A stretch of 64,000 nucleotides of DNA. Source: Gonocerus acuteangulatus. Its lineage: Eukaryota > Arthropoda > Insecta > Hemiptera > Coreidae. Positions 11,580-21,133 of this stretch are shown here, piece after piece. The notes below the pieces were generated by a model that was not told the origin of the DNA, made no database searches, and saw nothing but the letters and a program-made list of their open reading frames with translations. A program made the translations under genes and the position numbers. Where the stretch lies: contig OX328132.1 of NCBI GenBank assembly GCA_946811695.1, forward strand, positions 99,513,422 to 99,577,421, read 5' to 3'. Numbering within the stretch: the first letter of the stretch is position 1; each line of letters starts with the position of its first letter.

Positions 11580-11696
11580 CAAAATACAGATCTCTTTTTG
11601 AAAGTCTGACGTTTTTCTCCTAGCCGAATCCTAACTATACCTGTCTTCGTATCTCTACAGCGGCTAACTATCTCCATCTACACTATTAATATGCCT

Positions 11697-12079
11697 GTTG
11701 CAAAGAAATTGAAAAAAAGCAAGTATAAAAAAAATAAATGTTTAAACCTTCTGACACATATAAATGTGTTCTGATTTATGATTTGATGACACCATCTACA
11801 TATTTCTCCTGTTTTGATATGGACAACAATGTTCCTTTCGTAAAGTTTCATATTTTCATTACTCGAAATTCATAGTTGGCATATTTACCCGACGCAAAAA
11901 TTTCAGTTTGCGTCGGGTAGCCATCTTGGAAACAGTGCGTTTTGAAGTTCTTACTATAAATCGGTTTAAAAGTGTTTTTTAAGCAATATATTTGATTAGT
12001 AGTGTATGAAGAGGTGCATTTAAGCATCAAGCAACCTCTGAACTATTATTAGGCTTCAGCCTGGTCAGGAATAGATTAT
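11697..12079. other. Spacer with a 13-bp-arm hairpin
   Basis: TACCCGACGCAAA (11886-11898) and its exact complement (11907-11919) enclose an 8-nt loop. No gene is seen. The LINE 5' end may lie in the later part, but the boundary cannot be read. Confidence 0.45.
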
Positions 12080-12523
12080 ATTTGGGTGTTTTAGAAAACA
12101 AGGACGCTTGTTGTTGTCCCCAAGTTTTAGTGTTTGTTTTTCGTATACTATATAGATTAGTGAAGTGATAATATTATATTAACGTAGTTTTTATCCGTTC
12201 AAATAGTTTATTCTATTAGACTCGGGTTGTGATTCATTTTAAGCTAATTAGAATCAATTAGTAATAGCTAACCTAAAGTTGAATAACAACGTGGTAGATT
12301 CGGATGTTTCTCCGAAGATTGCCGACTTCAGCCGAGATCGCATAGAGGAGAGGCTGTGGGATTCTTATCAGGGAGGAACGGACCTGTATCAGGGAGTACT
12401 CTTACATTCTTTTATATATTTTTTCATTATAGTATTCAACTTTGATGTTTATTTATTTATTTATTTTTTAAATTTAATAGATCTGTTATAAAATTGATTA
12501 ATAGCTCTGATTGATTATTTAAG
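12080..12523 (+). promoter_or_regulatory. Putative LINE 5' UTR
   Basis: Sequence upstream of ORF1 with only short frames. The part at 12290-12390 is less AT-rich than its surroundings. LINEs of this group carry an internal promoter in the 5' UTR, but no specific element is recognisable here. The start point is an estimate. Confidence 0.3.
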
Positions 12524-13768
12524 ATGGCCTCAAACGAAACGTTGGAACCTAAAACCCCTGATTTCCAATTTCTTAACTTTAAAAAACTAGAAGGAAAATG
12601 GTCAAAAAAATTCGTTGTAATGAGCATTGCAGATAATAACGAAAATAAAACCTTCCGGGACTTTAGTCCCTTTAAAGTGTGTAGATTCATTAAGAGCTAT
12701 GCCCCCAATACTAAAATTAAAATTTTGAAATCAGGAATTGTTCTTCTGGAAATCGAACTTGAAAAAGAATTTTACAACTTTTCTAATATAAAATCATATG
12801 AAAATTTTAAAATCAACTTTTCCCTACATAAAACATTGAATTTTTCCAAAGGTCTCATTACTTGTGATGAGTTCCAGAACTGCAGTGAATATGAACTATG
12901 TGCTGAACTATCATGTCAGAATGTTATTAGTGTCAAAAGAATTTATAAAACTCAAAATCATGAAAAAATTCCCACCTCATCATTTATTCTCACTTTTAAT
13001 AGAGCTGATTTACCTGATAGAATAACACTTGATTTCCTTAGTGTCAGAGTGGTACCATATATCAAACCATTGCTCTGTTTTACTTGCTATCGTTTTCGGC
13101 ATGGATCACGCATGTGCAAAGAAAGTATACCAAAATGTGGAAAATGTGCAAGTGCAAAGCATGAGGGTGAATGTGCTACTACCAAGTGCATAAATTGTAG
13201 CGGCCCTCACCCATCATGGTATGCTTCATGCCCAGTGTATCAAAAAGAAAAACGTTTAGTCGAGCTAAGAGTCTTAAATAAAATCTCATATATACAGGCT
13301 GAGAGATTACTCGAGCCTAGAACCTTAGATTCGCCTAGCTCTCAGAGCTATGCTCAAACTGCTACAGCTCCCTCCACTTCAAGCTCTCTCGTGTCACAAA
13401 TACAGAAACTAGCAAATGTTGTCGAAATTTTATCAAAGAAAATAACCATCCTTGAAAAATCTTTTAGTAAAAATAATTCAGATCCCCCGAATTTAGATGG
13501 TGTAGCTCCAACTAATCTCAATTCCATTCAAGAAAACCAAATTATCCCCTCTCCTTCTAATACTCCAAATGTCAAAAATAATATAAAATCCCAACTTCCA
13601 GTAAAACAATTACCCCAAGATTCAAACTCCAAAAAAGGAGAAAAACTTGAAAAACCTCCCTCACAAAATTCTGTTTTTTCTGCTAATGGCACAATTAACC
13701 CGGGACAAGGAAACATACCAGAATCGCCACTACCACCTCGAGGTAAAACTAGAAATAAAAAACAATGA
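12524..13768 (+). CDS. LINE ORF1, Gag-like nucleic-acid-binding protein
   Basis: A 414-residue protein that should bind the element's RNA in the ribonucleoprotein. Three zinc knuckles follow each other: C185-C188-H193-C198, C205-C208-H213-C217 and C222-C225-H229-C236. The third contains GPHP before a CPVYQ motif, as in Jockey/I-type ORF1. Residues 1-180 form a mostly hydrophilic domain likely to correspond to the RNA-recognition-like part of such proteins (inference). Residues 290-315 have a heptad-like pattern suggesting a coiled coil. The C-terminus is rich in Pro, Ser, Asn and Lys. The start ATG at 12524 has a good context (AAGATGG). The stop TGA overlaps the ATG of the next frame. Confidence 0.93.
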   Translation: MASNETLEPKTPDFQFLNFKKLEGKWSKKFVVMSIADNNENKTFRDFSPFKVCRFIKSYAPNTKIKILKSGIVLLEIELEKEFYNFSNIKSYENFKINFSLHKTLNFSKGLITCDEFQNCSEYELCAELSCQNVISVKRIYKTQNHEKIPTSSFILTFNRADLPDRITLDFLSVRVVPYIKPLLCFTCYRFRHGSRMCKESIPKCGKCASAKHEGECATTKCINCSGPHPSWYASCPVYQKEKRLVELRVLNKISYIQAERLLEPRTLDSPSSQSYAQTATAPSTSSSLVSQIQKLANVVEILSKKITILEKSFSKNNSDPPNLDGVAPTNLNSIQENQIIPSPSNTPNVKNNIKSQLPVKQLPQDSNSKKGEKLEKPPSQNSVFSANGTINPGQGNIPESPLPPRGKTRNKKQ

Positions 13769-14343
13769 TTTTTGTTAACATGCTAAACCTAAATGCTTCT
13801 AACTACAAATCAATAGTCACCTCTTTTATACATTTTTTAAATATGTTTCTTGGAAAGTCTTTTAATTACATTTTAACTAAAGAACCCCTTATAATATTCC
13901 AGAAAACATATATCAAACCGAGAATCATCAACATAAAATCAATAAATTCCTACTCATTATACAATAATCTGGCTATATACACTAACCCTAAACTGTTTAT
14001 TGTATTTAATAATACAATAATAATATCTTCTCATTCTCGAAATTTCTATTCAAAATCAAACATAAAAAATGGTCACTGCATGAACCTGCAGTTTGTCTTG
14101 AGATACAGTGGAATATTACAGCGTAACATTAGGGAAACAAATACTCATAAAAAGTATTTCCATGCATCTCTGATTAACATAAACTGGAATATTTTATGTG
14201 TAATTCAGAAGTGTGTATATAATTGTCTTGTATACACACTGTATAGTTGTGTGTTTTTGTGTACATTGAATCTCAGTACTATAGAACTATGTCTCCATAC
14301 TCCAAATGCGTATTATTCAATGGAACATCAACGGAGTGCTTAA
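13765..14343 (+). CDS. Unrecognised 192-aa frame between LINE ORF1 and ORF2
   Basis: It begins at the ATG in the ATGA that ends ORF1 and runs 192 codons into ORF2, overlapping it by 38 nt. The region is about 70% A+T, where a stop is expected roughly every 13 codons. The neighbouring plus frame (that of ORF1 and ORF2) has about 18 stops over the same stretch, so an open frame of this length is unlikely by chance. The product is basic, rich in Ile, Asn, Tyr and Ser. Near residues 145-170 it has a hydrophobic stretch with five cysteines (CVIQKC, CLVYTLYSC, CTL). I recognise no domain. The stop/start overlap suggests termination-reinitiation after ORF1. It could instead be a leader that sets ORF2 expression. 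Confidence 0.55.
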   Translation: MIFVNMLNLNASNYKSIVTSFIHFLNMFLGKSFNYILTKEPLIIFQKTYIKPRIINIKSINSYSLYNNLAIYTNPKLFIVFNNTIIISSHSRNFYSKSNIKNGHCMNLQFVLRYSGILQRNIRETNTHKKYFHASLININWNILCVIQKCVYNCLVYTLYSCVFLCTLNLSTIELCLHTPNAYYSMEHQRSA

Positions 14344-17300
14344 TAAGAAACATGAATTAGCCATATTACACAAAGACTTCTCCTTTAACATATTATGTCT
14401 TCAAGAAACCCATCTAAAGGAATCCGATCAATTAATCATCAAGGGTTTTAAAAGTTACAATTTTATTTACAGCGGTGGCCTTATTGCGTGTGGCGGGGCA
14501 TCTATACTAGTTTCTGAAGCTGTACCCTCAGAACGCGTCCCTCTCGCTACTCAGCTACAAGCAGTTGCAGTTCGGATATTCAAACCTTTTCCTTTCACTG
14601 TATGTTCTATATATCTCCCTCCTGGACAATCATTCACTCTTCAACAACTAATGGATTTATTTTCTCAGCTACCAACACCTCTAACATTACTCGGTGATTT
14701 CAATAGTAGTAACCCCCTTTGGTTTTCATCATTTCTCGACTCGAGAGGTAAAATCGTAGAAACTTTCCTTGATAGGAGCGGTCTATCAATACTTAATGGT
14801 AACTCACCCACACACATCAATAGAACTTCTGCTTCACAAACCTTTATAGACCTGTCCATCATTAGCCCTAGTCTAATTAGTAGATGCAGATGGAGGACAG
14901 CAGATGATTTGTACCAAAGCGATCACTTCCCTATAATCTTAGATTTCATTGATAGACTAGCGCCCGTCCAACGACCTGTTAGATGGAAAATCAAAGAAGC
15001 AAACTGGAACAAGTATGAAGAACTAGCCCAACTCACTGACATAAACCTAGACAACTCCAATATTAACGAAATCACGAGTGCAATACTTCTGATTTTAAAT
15101 AACGCTGCAACACAATCAATTCCTAAAACCAAATCTAATCCAAGCAAAGTTATTGTTCCCTGGTGGTCAAATGAATGCGACCAAGCTGTTAAAGCGCGTA
15201 AAAAAGCCCTCAGAAAATTTAAAGCGTGCCCCTGCACAGAACATCTTAGTGACTATACGCAAGCTAGAACAAATGCCCGTTATATAATTAGAAAATCTAA
15301 AAAAGAATCGTGGATAAATTTTCTGTCTCAGATAAACTTTAACACTCCTTCAGCTCAGATATGGAACACAGTTAGAAAAATAACAGGTCGCGGTCACAAT
15401 GCCCCTGTAAATATATTGAAGAATGGAAACTCCGTTTATACTGATCCTAAGAATATAGCAGATGAACTCGGTAAATATTACCAACATGTCACATCAAATG
15501 AAAACTATAATGCCAATTTTCTACAAATTAAATCAAACAGAGAAGCTATCCCCATTGAAATACACACAAATCCATTAGATTCTCTAAATAACCACTTTTC
15601 TTTCAGTGAGTTTCTCTTGGCGCTCAGATCGCGGAAAGATACTACACCAGGTCCTAATAACATCACAGTTAGTATGATTAAAAATCTGACTCCAAATAAT
15701 AAAAAAATATTTCTCGCTTTTTTAAACAAAATCTATTTGTCAGGTAGCTTCCCTAATATCTGGAAAAAATCCGTAAACGTTCCTATACCGAAAAAAGACA
15801 AGCCTACAGATATAGCCGCTAGTTATCGCTTCATCTCCCTTACTTGCTCAGATTGTAAATTACTGGAAAAAATGATTATCAATAGGCTAAAATGGATCAT
15901 AGAGTCAAAAGGTTTACTGGAGTCGTGGCAAAGTGGATTTAGGAATCGACGAAGTACCAGGGATAATCTTGTTAGACTTGAAACTGATATAAATGAATCA
16001 TTCAATAATAATAAAAAAGTGCTTGCAGTATTTATCGATTTGGAAAACGCTTTTGATCGTGTATGGCGGCGTTATATTATTGATCGCCTAGAGGAAATAG
16101 GGATACAGGGGCACATGCTGGCATTTATTATCAATTATTTGAAAGAAAGGACATTTCAAGTTCGGTGTGGTTCTGTTCTATCTCAAGAATTCAAGCAAGA
16201 AAACGGTGTTCCTCAAGGCGGGGTACTGTCTGCACTTCTTTTCTCTATTGCTATCAGTCCCGTTCTCCGTCACAGTGATTTACCAGTTAGATCCATGTTA
16301 TACGCCGACGACTTAGTTGTATATCTTGCGGACAAGTCGGTTGTTTACTTATATGAAACAATGCAACAGAATTTGGACAAAATCAGCAATTGGTTTCTAA
16401 ATCGTGGCTTTCGCATTTCTCCCTTAAAAACTGAAAGTATATTGTTTGCAAGAAGGAAAGTCAATGAACAACTCAGTCTGCGAATTAACGATCAAATAAT
16501 CCAAAATAAAGATATCGTTCGTTATTTGGGTGTATTTTTTGATAGATCTTTAAATTGGGTAGCCCATATTAAATCCTTGAGAAATAATTGCAATAGGTCT
16601 TTAAATCTGCCGAAATGCCTTACTAACACATCTTGGGGTGCTGATAGGAAAAGTATGATGACATTATACAGGAGCTATATAAGATCAAAAATCGACTACG
16701 GGTGTATAGCATATGATTCCGCTTCCCCGAGAGTATTAAACATGATAGAGAGTATCCATAACTCAGGCCTGAGATTGGTGACTGGTGCATTCCGGTCTAG
16801 TCCTGTCATCAGCGTGTGTGCTGAGGCAGGAGAACCTCCGCTGCAATATCGACGAATGTTCCTGGCAGTTTCCTTTTATTATAATATTCTTGCGTCCCCT
16901 AATCACCCTTTAAATTATTATTTTTCTCCTAACTTTCAACTCATTCACCCTCACAGGCAGAGTAATAACATCAAAAGATCATTTCCAAGAAGAATTAAAG
17001 CTCTTTTACCAGAACTTGATATAACCCCTCCAGAAATATTGTTTAATTGTAGCCCAGCAAAGGAGCCATGGAAATTACCCCAACCCAAAGTTAATTTGTC
17101 TCTCACAAAATTCCTTAAGAAAAACACTGTTCCTATTATATTTCAGAAAGAGTATATTAAACTAAAAAAATCACTTCCCCCATCAACTCATATATTCACA
17201 GACGGATCCAAAGATGACTTCGGGGTCGGAGCGGCATTCAATTGTGAAATCAGATCAGATAAATTCCAATTAGATCCAATTAGTAGCATATTTACCGCTG

Positions 17301-17989
17301 AACTTCTAGCTATTTACAAAGCATTATCTCTAATAATCCCTCAGGAAAGACACGTATCAATCTTCACCGATTCACTCTCAGCACTCCTAGCAATAAATAA
17401 CCCTCTTTCTGACCATCCACTTGTTGTCAACATTTTGGAACGCCTAGAAACACTCAGAGCAAGCAATGTTTCAGTTGTCTTTTCTTGGATTCCTGGTCAC
17501 TGTGGCATAGCCGAAAATGAGGAAGTAGACCGGGCAGCAAAGTCAGCCGTTTCTAATGGAATACCATACAAAAAAGTCCCCTTTTCAGATATTCACGCTC
17601 ACATAAAGTCCAAGATGTGGATTTCCTGGCAAGCTAGGTGGTACGAGCAGAACAATAACAAGCTAAGGGAAATTAAAGCAGGTGTCAGGGCATGGAAGAC
17701 TTCTTTTCCAGGCCAGAGGAAGGATGAGGTTGCTTTGGCACGACTGCGCATTGGTCATACCCGACTGACTCATGGATATCTGATGACCAGAGAGGCACAG
17801 CCCATTTGCCCAACATGCGGAGTATTTATAACTGTCAAGCATATTTTTATTGAGTGTCGAATTTATAAAGAACAAAGAGATGAACTTCGGCTCTCATCAG
17901 ATTTCGAGGAAATCTTAGGTAACAGTCCCATTCAAGTCAATAAATTATTACTTTTTCTAAAAAATACCCAATTAATTTCAAAAATTTAA
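14306..17989 (+). CDS. LINE ORF2: AP endonuclease, reverse transcriptase, RNase H
   Basis: A 1227-residue polyprotein for target-primed reverse transcription. The endonuclease (about 1-215) starts MRIIQWNING, with catalytic-type E34 in LQETHL, GDFN at 130-133 and S205-D206-H207 in SDHFP. The RT (about 440-740) has D578 in FIDLENAFD, NGVPQGG at 633-639 and Y666-A667-D668-D669. The block usually written SYRPISL is SYRFISL here (F509). The RNase H (about 960-1085) keeps D966, E999, D1022, H1065 and D1075. A C-terminal knuckle has C1168, C1171, H1179 and C1184. The start ATG is the one directly before the conserved IIQWN motif. It lies in the same frame as ORF1, 537 nt downstream. No inactivating change is seen. 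Confidence 0.95.
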   Translation: MRIIQWNINGVLNKKHELAILHKDFSFNILCLQETHLKESDQLIIKGFKSYNFIYSGGLIACGGASILVSEAVPSERVPLATQLQAVAVRIFKPFPFTVCSIYLPPGQSFTLQQLMDLFSQLPTPLTLLGDFNSSNPLWFSSFLDSRGKIVETFLDRSGLSILNGNSPTHINRTSASQTFIDLSIISPSLISRCRWRTADDLYQSDHFPIILDFIDRLAPVQRPVRWKIKEANWNKYEELAQLTDINLDNSNINEITSAILLILNNAATQSIPKTKSNPSKVIVPWWSNECDQAVKARKKALRKFKACPCTEHLSDYTQARTNARYIIRKSKKESWINFLSQINFNTPSAQIWNTVRKITGRGHNAPVNILKNGNSVYTDPKNIADELGKYYQHVTSNENYNANFLQIKSNREAIPIEIHTNPLDSLNNHFSFSEFLLALRSRKDTTPGPNNITVSMIKNLTPNNKKIFLAFLNKIYLSGSFPNIWKKSVNVPIPKKDKPTDIAASYRFISLTCSDCKLLEKMIINRLKWIIESKGLLESWQSGFRNRRSTRDNLVRLETDINESFNNNKKVLAVFIDLENAFDRVWRRYIIDRLEEIGIQGHMLAFIINYLKERTFQVRCGSVLSQEFKQENGVPQGGVLSALLFSIAISPVLRHSDLPVRSMLYADDLVVYLADKSVVYLYETMQQNLDKISNWFLNRGFRISPLKTESILFARRKVNEQLSLRINDQIIQNKDIVRYLGVFFDRSLNWVAHIKSLRNNCNRSLNLPKCLTNTSWGADRKSMMTLYRSYIRSKIDYGCIAYDSASPRVLNMIESIHNSGLRLVTGAFRSSPVISVCAEAGEPPLQYRRMFLAVSFYYNILASPNHPLNYYFSPNFQLIHPHRQSNNIKRSFPRRIKALLPELDITPPEILFNCSPAKEPWKLPQPKVNLSLTKFLKKNTVPIIFQKEYIKLKKSLPPSTHIFTDGSKDDFGVGAAFNCEIRSDKFQLDPISSIFTAELLAIYKALSLIIPQERHVSIFTDSLSALLAINNPLSDHPLVVNILERLETLRASNVSVVFSWIPGHCGIAENEEVDRAAKSAVSNGIPYKKVPFSDIHAHIKSKMWISWQARWYEQNNNKLREIKAGVRAWKTSFPGQRKDEVALARLRIGHTRLTHGYLMTREAQPICPTCGVFITVKHIFIECRIYKEQRDELRLSSDFEEILGNSPIQVNKLLLFLKNTQLISKI

Positions 17990-18493
17990 ATAGTTAAAAT
18001 AGTACAAAAAGAAAAATCTAAAAGTAAATTTTATGATGTCATTTTAGAAATATATTTGCTGAAACATGTGAATTAAATAGCATCAATTTCATTTCATTAT
18101 AATTAATTCTAAAACATATTAATCCATAGAATCAGCCTCATGTAAAAATTACCTATTATTGATTGGGGTGATGGGGGTGACCCTGCTCCGGCATGGTGCC
18201 GGTCGGGTGGGGGTGGGTCTTCCGGTGTCGTGGGCCCTCTGGACCAAAGGGTCCATGAGCTTGGAGGGTCTGGTCGGCCTGGTCCCACCGAACAGACCCT
18301 CGGCCACAAGCTCATGTCATGTAATATCTGCAATATACTGTAAACCCTCATCTAGTGAGGGGCCTGCGATATCGGTGGGCGTGCTCTCGCCTGGTCGGGT
18401 CCTGTCGGTGGTGGTGGCGCTATCTGTCACCCCAATCAAGGCATAAATCGCCCGTGTGGCTGACATGCCTTAAAACAAGAACAAAAAAAAAAA
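17990..18493 (+). other. LINE 3' UTR with structured GC-rich domain and A-rich tail
   Basis: After about 160 nt of AT-rich sequence comes a GC-rich block bounded by the perfect 13-bp pair TTGATTGGGGTGA (18159-18171) and TCACCCCAATCAA (18427-18439). Inside it, CATGAGCTTG plus GAGGGTCTG (18254-18272) pair with CAGACCCTC (18293-18301) and CAAGCTCATG (18307-18316), leaving a 5-nt bulge. The tail ends in AAAACAAGAACAAAAAAAAA. Such structures are known recognition sites for LINE reverse transcriptases, and that role is inferred here. The frames on both strands across this block are not genes. Confidence 0.75.
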
Positions 18494-19150
18494 GATTTAA
18501 TTTATTTATATTTATATGGTAAGTTAAATATTGCTACGGCTGAGGGCTATTGAAACAAGAAATTGGTCTGTAAAGAGGGGAGCCCTAAACAGATAGTAAC
18601 TAGAGATATGCGATCTGAATCAATTTTTCAAAATATCGATCTTTTTAAGACGATATATCGATTTTTTAAGAATCGATATCTTTCATGAAGCGCCGATCTT
18701 TTAATGAAGCGATCTTCAAAGGCCGATTTTTTAAAGTTTTGTTCTATCTAGAAAACCATAAAACATTTTTTTTTTTTTTATTTCAAATATTCAAATACTT
18801 AATCTCATCTCTTGTTACTTAATCTCGTTTCTGAAGAATTCTCATTTATTTAACTGAAGAAGAAATTTACAGAACAGTGTCCTATGTCCAGTAACAGACT
18901 TTACTAAAACAATAACATTATACAACGACTCAATACATTCCGTTTCTCCAACTAGAAGGTATGTAATATAATAAAAATAAGGTTTCAAACTATTTTTCTC
19001 TATTATTATTACTTTTTTCATTTGATGAACATCAAATGTAATAATATCCATATATTTTAATATGATGTAACAGCAGTAGTTCATTCTGTATTATTTGTTA
19101 TGAAAAATAGTCTTAAATATGTCTACTTTTAGGTTACAGATATATTTTTC
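18494..19150. other. Decayed repeat with ATCGAT-rich blocks
   Basis: Between 18600 and 18730 ATCGAT/GATCTT words recur (CGATATATCGATTTTTTAAG, GAATCGATATC). They recall the termini at 19356-19610 and 48258-48354. Probably a decayed DNA-transposon end. The rest is unassigned. Confidence 0.35.
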
Positions 19151-19176
19151 ATATTCAAGCAAGATATATATATTCA

Positions 19177-19226
<50 letters not shown>

Positions 19227-19231
19227 GATAT

Positions 19232-19275
<44 letters not shown>

Positions 19276-19316
19276 GATATATATATAAGATATATATATA
19301 TTCAAGATATATATAT
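19150..19316. repeat. (TA)n tract interrupted by ATTCAAG
   Basis: TA dinucleotides broken several times by ATTCAAGATATA, so the tract has expanded by both dinucleotide slippage and a larger unit. Confidence 0.85.
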
Positions 19317-19355
19317 TCATCAAGCATTCAAATCGACTCATTTAGGTCGATTCGT

Positions 19356-19610
19356 AGTAGGGATGAGTGAAACTCGAATGAGAATTGATTCGAATCGAAA
19401 TGAAATACAAATTTCGTAGGTAATTGTAAGTAATCGTGAAATGATCCATATCGAACATCGATCTATACCGTAGATCGATCTTCTGAGCCTAAAATATCGA
19501 TGTTTTGATTCGAATCTTTTTTTTTTTTGGATCGATCTTTTCATTTCGATTCAAAAGATCGCTTTATATTTTAGAATAACTAATAGTAACCCTATCGCTC
19601 ATCTATTTCA
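19356..19610. mobile_element. Possible hAT-like MITE
   Basis: The left end TAGGGATGAGTGAA and the right end CCCTATCGCTCATCTATT are imperfect inverted repeats. The interior is rich in ATCGAT and GATTCGAATC words. The TAGGGATGAGYGA style resembles hAT-type termini, but the match is imperfect and no clear 8-bp duplication is seen. Confidence 0.35.
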
Positions 19611-20105
19611 CTTACTAACACTATCCTATCTTAACTACTTTTCTAACTCTTATCACAAAATATGTATTACATTTTAAGTTTGTGAAGGTGCAGTAAAACG
19701 TGTAAGACTAGTAAATTAAAGGAGAGGTGCTTTGGTTATAATTGCCAGCCTGAAGTGGTTACCAGATCTGGGTCGGCTCAAGTGCGTGACCCAAGAACCA
19801 CTTAACCTCCTCTCTTCGGGCCCACTTCCACCTTATTCTCTTTTTGTGCTAATTGGATTCTTTGTACTTTTGATACGTTTACACTTATGTTTGTTTTAAC
19901 CTTCGGTACGAACATTGCATCTGACGGCTTAGGTAAAGGAAGATTATCTTTTCCAGGGGGATAAAAAAAAAACAAAAATAACCCTATTAAGAATTTATGT
20001 AGATCTCATAAATGCATGATGTGATTGACACGTAAATAGCACGCTTATAAGCTGGTCTTTGTCACTATTTTAAAATCCATTTTGCTTACCTTGAGATATT
20101 ATTAT
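19611..20105. other. Unassigned stretch
   Basis: Contains a moderately GC-rich piece at 19720-19830 with the inverted words AGTGGTTA and ACCACTTAACC. No gene recognised. Confidence 0.4.
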
Positions 20106-20107
20106 AA

Positions 20108-20582
20108 AATACTAGCTGTTACCCAGTGTGCCATGCTACACCTACTTTCTGCCTATGACTCTCCCCGTATCAAGATCTACCTTTATACCCAGTTACGTCA
20201 AAATCGGTCAAACGGTGTGGATATGTTTATTTAAAATTGAAATAAACTGCATTACATGATTATATAATGATGTAAAGTCATCAATGAGTTCGAGTTAATC
20301 TAATTATCAAGAACATCAACAAATAAATTTGAGACATTATTCAAAATGGCTGCCGATTCAAATTGGCTGTCAGAATCTAAATGGTTCAGTGTAGCAAATT
20401 TTTCTTGAACAAAACTTTTGACCTTTTGACCAAATTTTGAAATTTGACTATTTGGACCTAGCCCAGGAGATTTCCCGTATCAAGGCCTACCTGTGTGCCA
20501 AGTTTGGTCAAAATCGTTTAAACGGTATAGATTTGTATAAGGAACAAACAGACAGACACGTGATTTTTATATATAGACTGAA
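20108..20582 (+). repeat. RTE-like non-LTR 3'-end fragment
   Basis: It begins ACTAGCTGTTACCCAG. The unit CAAAATCGGTCAAACGGTG occurs at about 20200 and again as TCAAAATCGTTTAAACGGTA near 20505, followed by GAACAAACAGACAGACACG and a short A/T-rich end. These words are widespread at the 3' ends of RTE-type elements and derivatives in arthropods (recalled family knowledge). No open frame remains. Confidence 0.55.
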
Positions 20583-20667
20583 TTTAAAAATGTATTATAT
20601 GTTTTCTTTTTAATTTAATGATTTTTTTCGTTTCTCACCGCAAAGAAAACTTAAATACATAATAGGT
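20583..20667. other. Short AT-rich spacer
   Basis: Nothing recognised. Confidence 0.4.
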
Positions 20668-20750
20668 ACCTGAAGAGGGAAAAATCAGGCGGCCGAAGCA
20701 TAGTACTGACCACATTATCTCCCTAGTGTGCCTTGTGGTCATGAATTGTG
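20668..20750 (+). repeat. SINE family F, 3' fragment
   Basis: AAATCAGGCGGCCGAAGCAT and CCCTAGTGTGCC match the body of the full copy at 39187-39532. The tRNA-like head is missing. Confidence 0.65.
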
Positions 20751-21133
20751 TGTAAAATTCATGCCCAACAAACAAGGTCACGCAGACTTACAAATTTAAA
20801 AAAAAATAACATTCCATATTTTGGGATTTCTATTTTTCATAAAACCAGTAAGCTAGTAGTTTTTAATAACCTCAAGGCTGTCTGGTTTAATTCATAGTCA
20901 CCTCCATTCATGGTAAACAAGTTTGATAGAGGCACGTAAAAAGTAAAATCTACCGTCTAGAAGAAAAGACAATTAATTTTTCCATATATTAGTATAATTT
21001 CGTGAATTCATATTTATCCAATGAAGAATACTATGAAAAAAGTCAATCCGCGAAATATAAAAGGCTAAAAAGCATTCTATGAATTGGTTTACCCAGGGTG
21101 GGAATTTTAACGAGCCGATAAGTGGCTAAATTT
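20751..21133. other. AT-rich stretch without recognised features
   Basis: No gene, repeat match or RNA recognised. Confidence 0.4.

Larger units (their letters stand above)
10940..11696. mobile_element. Inverted pair of Penelope-type terminal segments with target duplication
   Basis: A left arm (about 10953-11238) and a right arm (about 11358-11661) are near-identical in opposite orientation, with a spacer of about 120 bp. The 13-bp direct repeat TATTAATATGCCT flanks the unit (10940-10952 and 11684-11696), indicating one insertion event. Each arm carries CTGAAGAA, stem GGCTGC/GCAGTC, GAAACGTC, a hammerhead-like motif known from the terminal repeats of Penelope-like elements. No reverse transcriptase or GIY-YIG sequence is present, so it is nonautonomous or a reduced copy. 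The mirrored frames in the arms are shadows of the repeat. Confidence 0.65.
12080..18493 (+). mobile_element. Intact non-LTR retrotransposon (LINE), I-lineage
   Basis: The unit has ORF1 (zinc knuckles), an intermediate frame, ORF2 (endonuclease, RT, RNase H), a structured 3' UTR and an A-rich tail at 18480-18493. No stop codon or frameshift breaks the two main proteins, so the copy is young and possibly active. An RNase H after the RT domain is typical of the I group and a few others (for example LOA) and is usually absent from Jockey and R1. The 5' end is approximate and I could not pair a target-site duplication with the sequence after the tail (GATTTAATTTATTTAT). Confidence 0.9.

Noticed and set aside
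13528..15729. Minus-strand frames opposite the LINE ORFs
   Set aside because: They are shadows of the plus-strand coding sequence.
18109..18446. Overlapping frames on both strands downstream of LINE ORF2
   Set aside because: They lie in the GC-rich structured 3' UTR, where stops are rare because of base composition.
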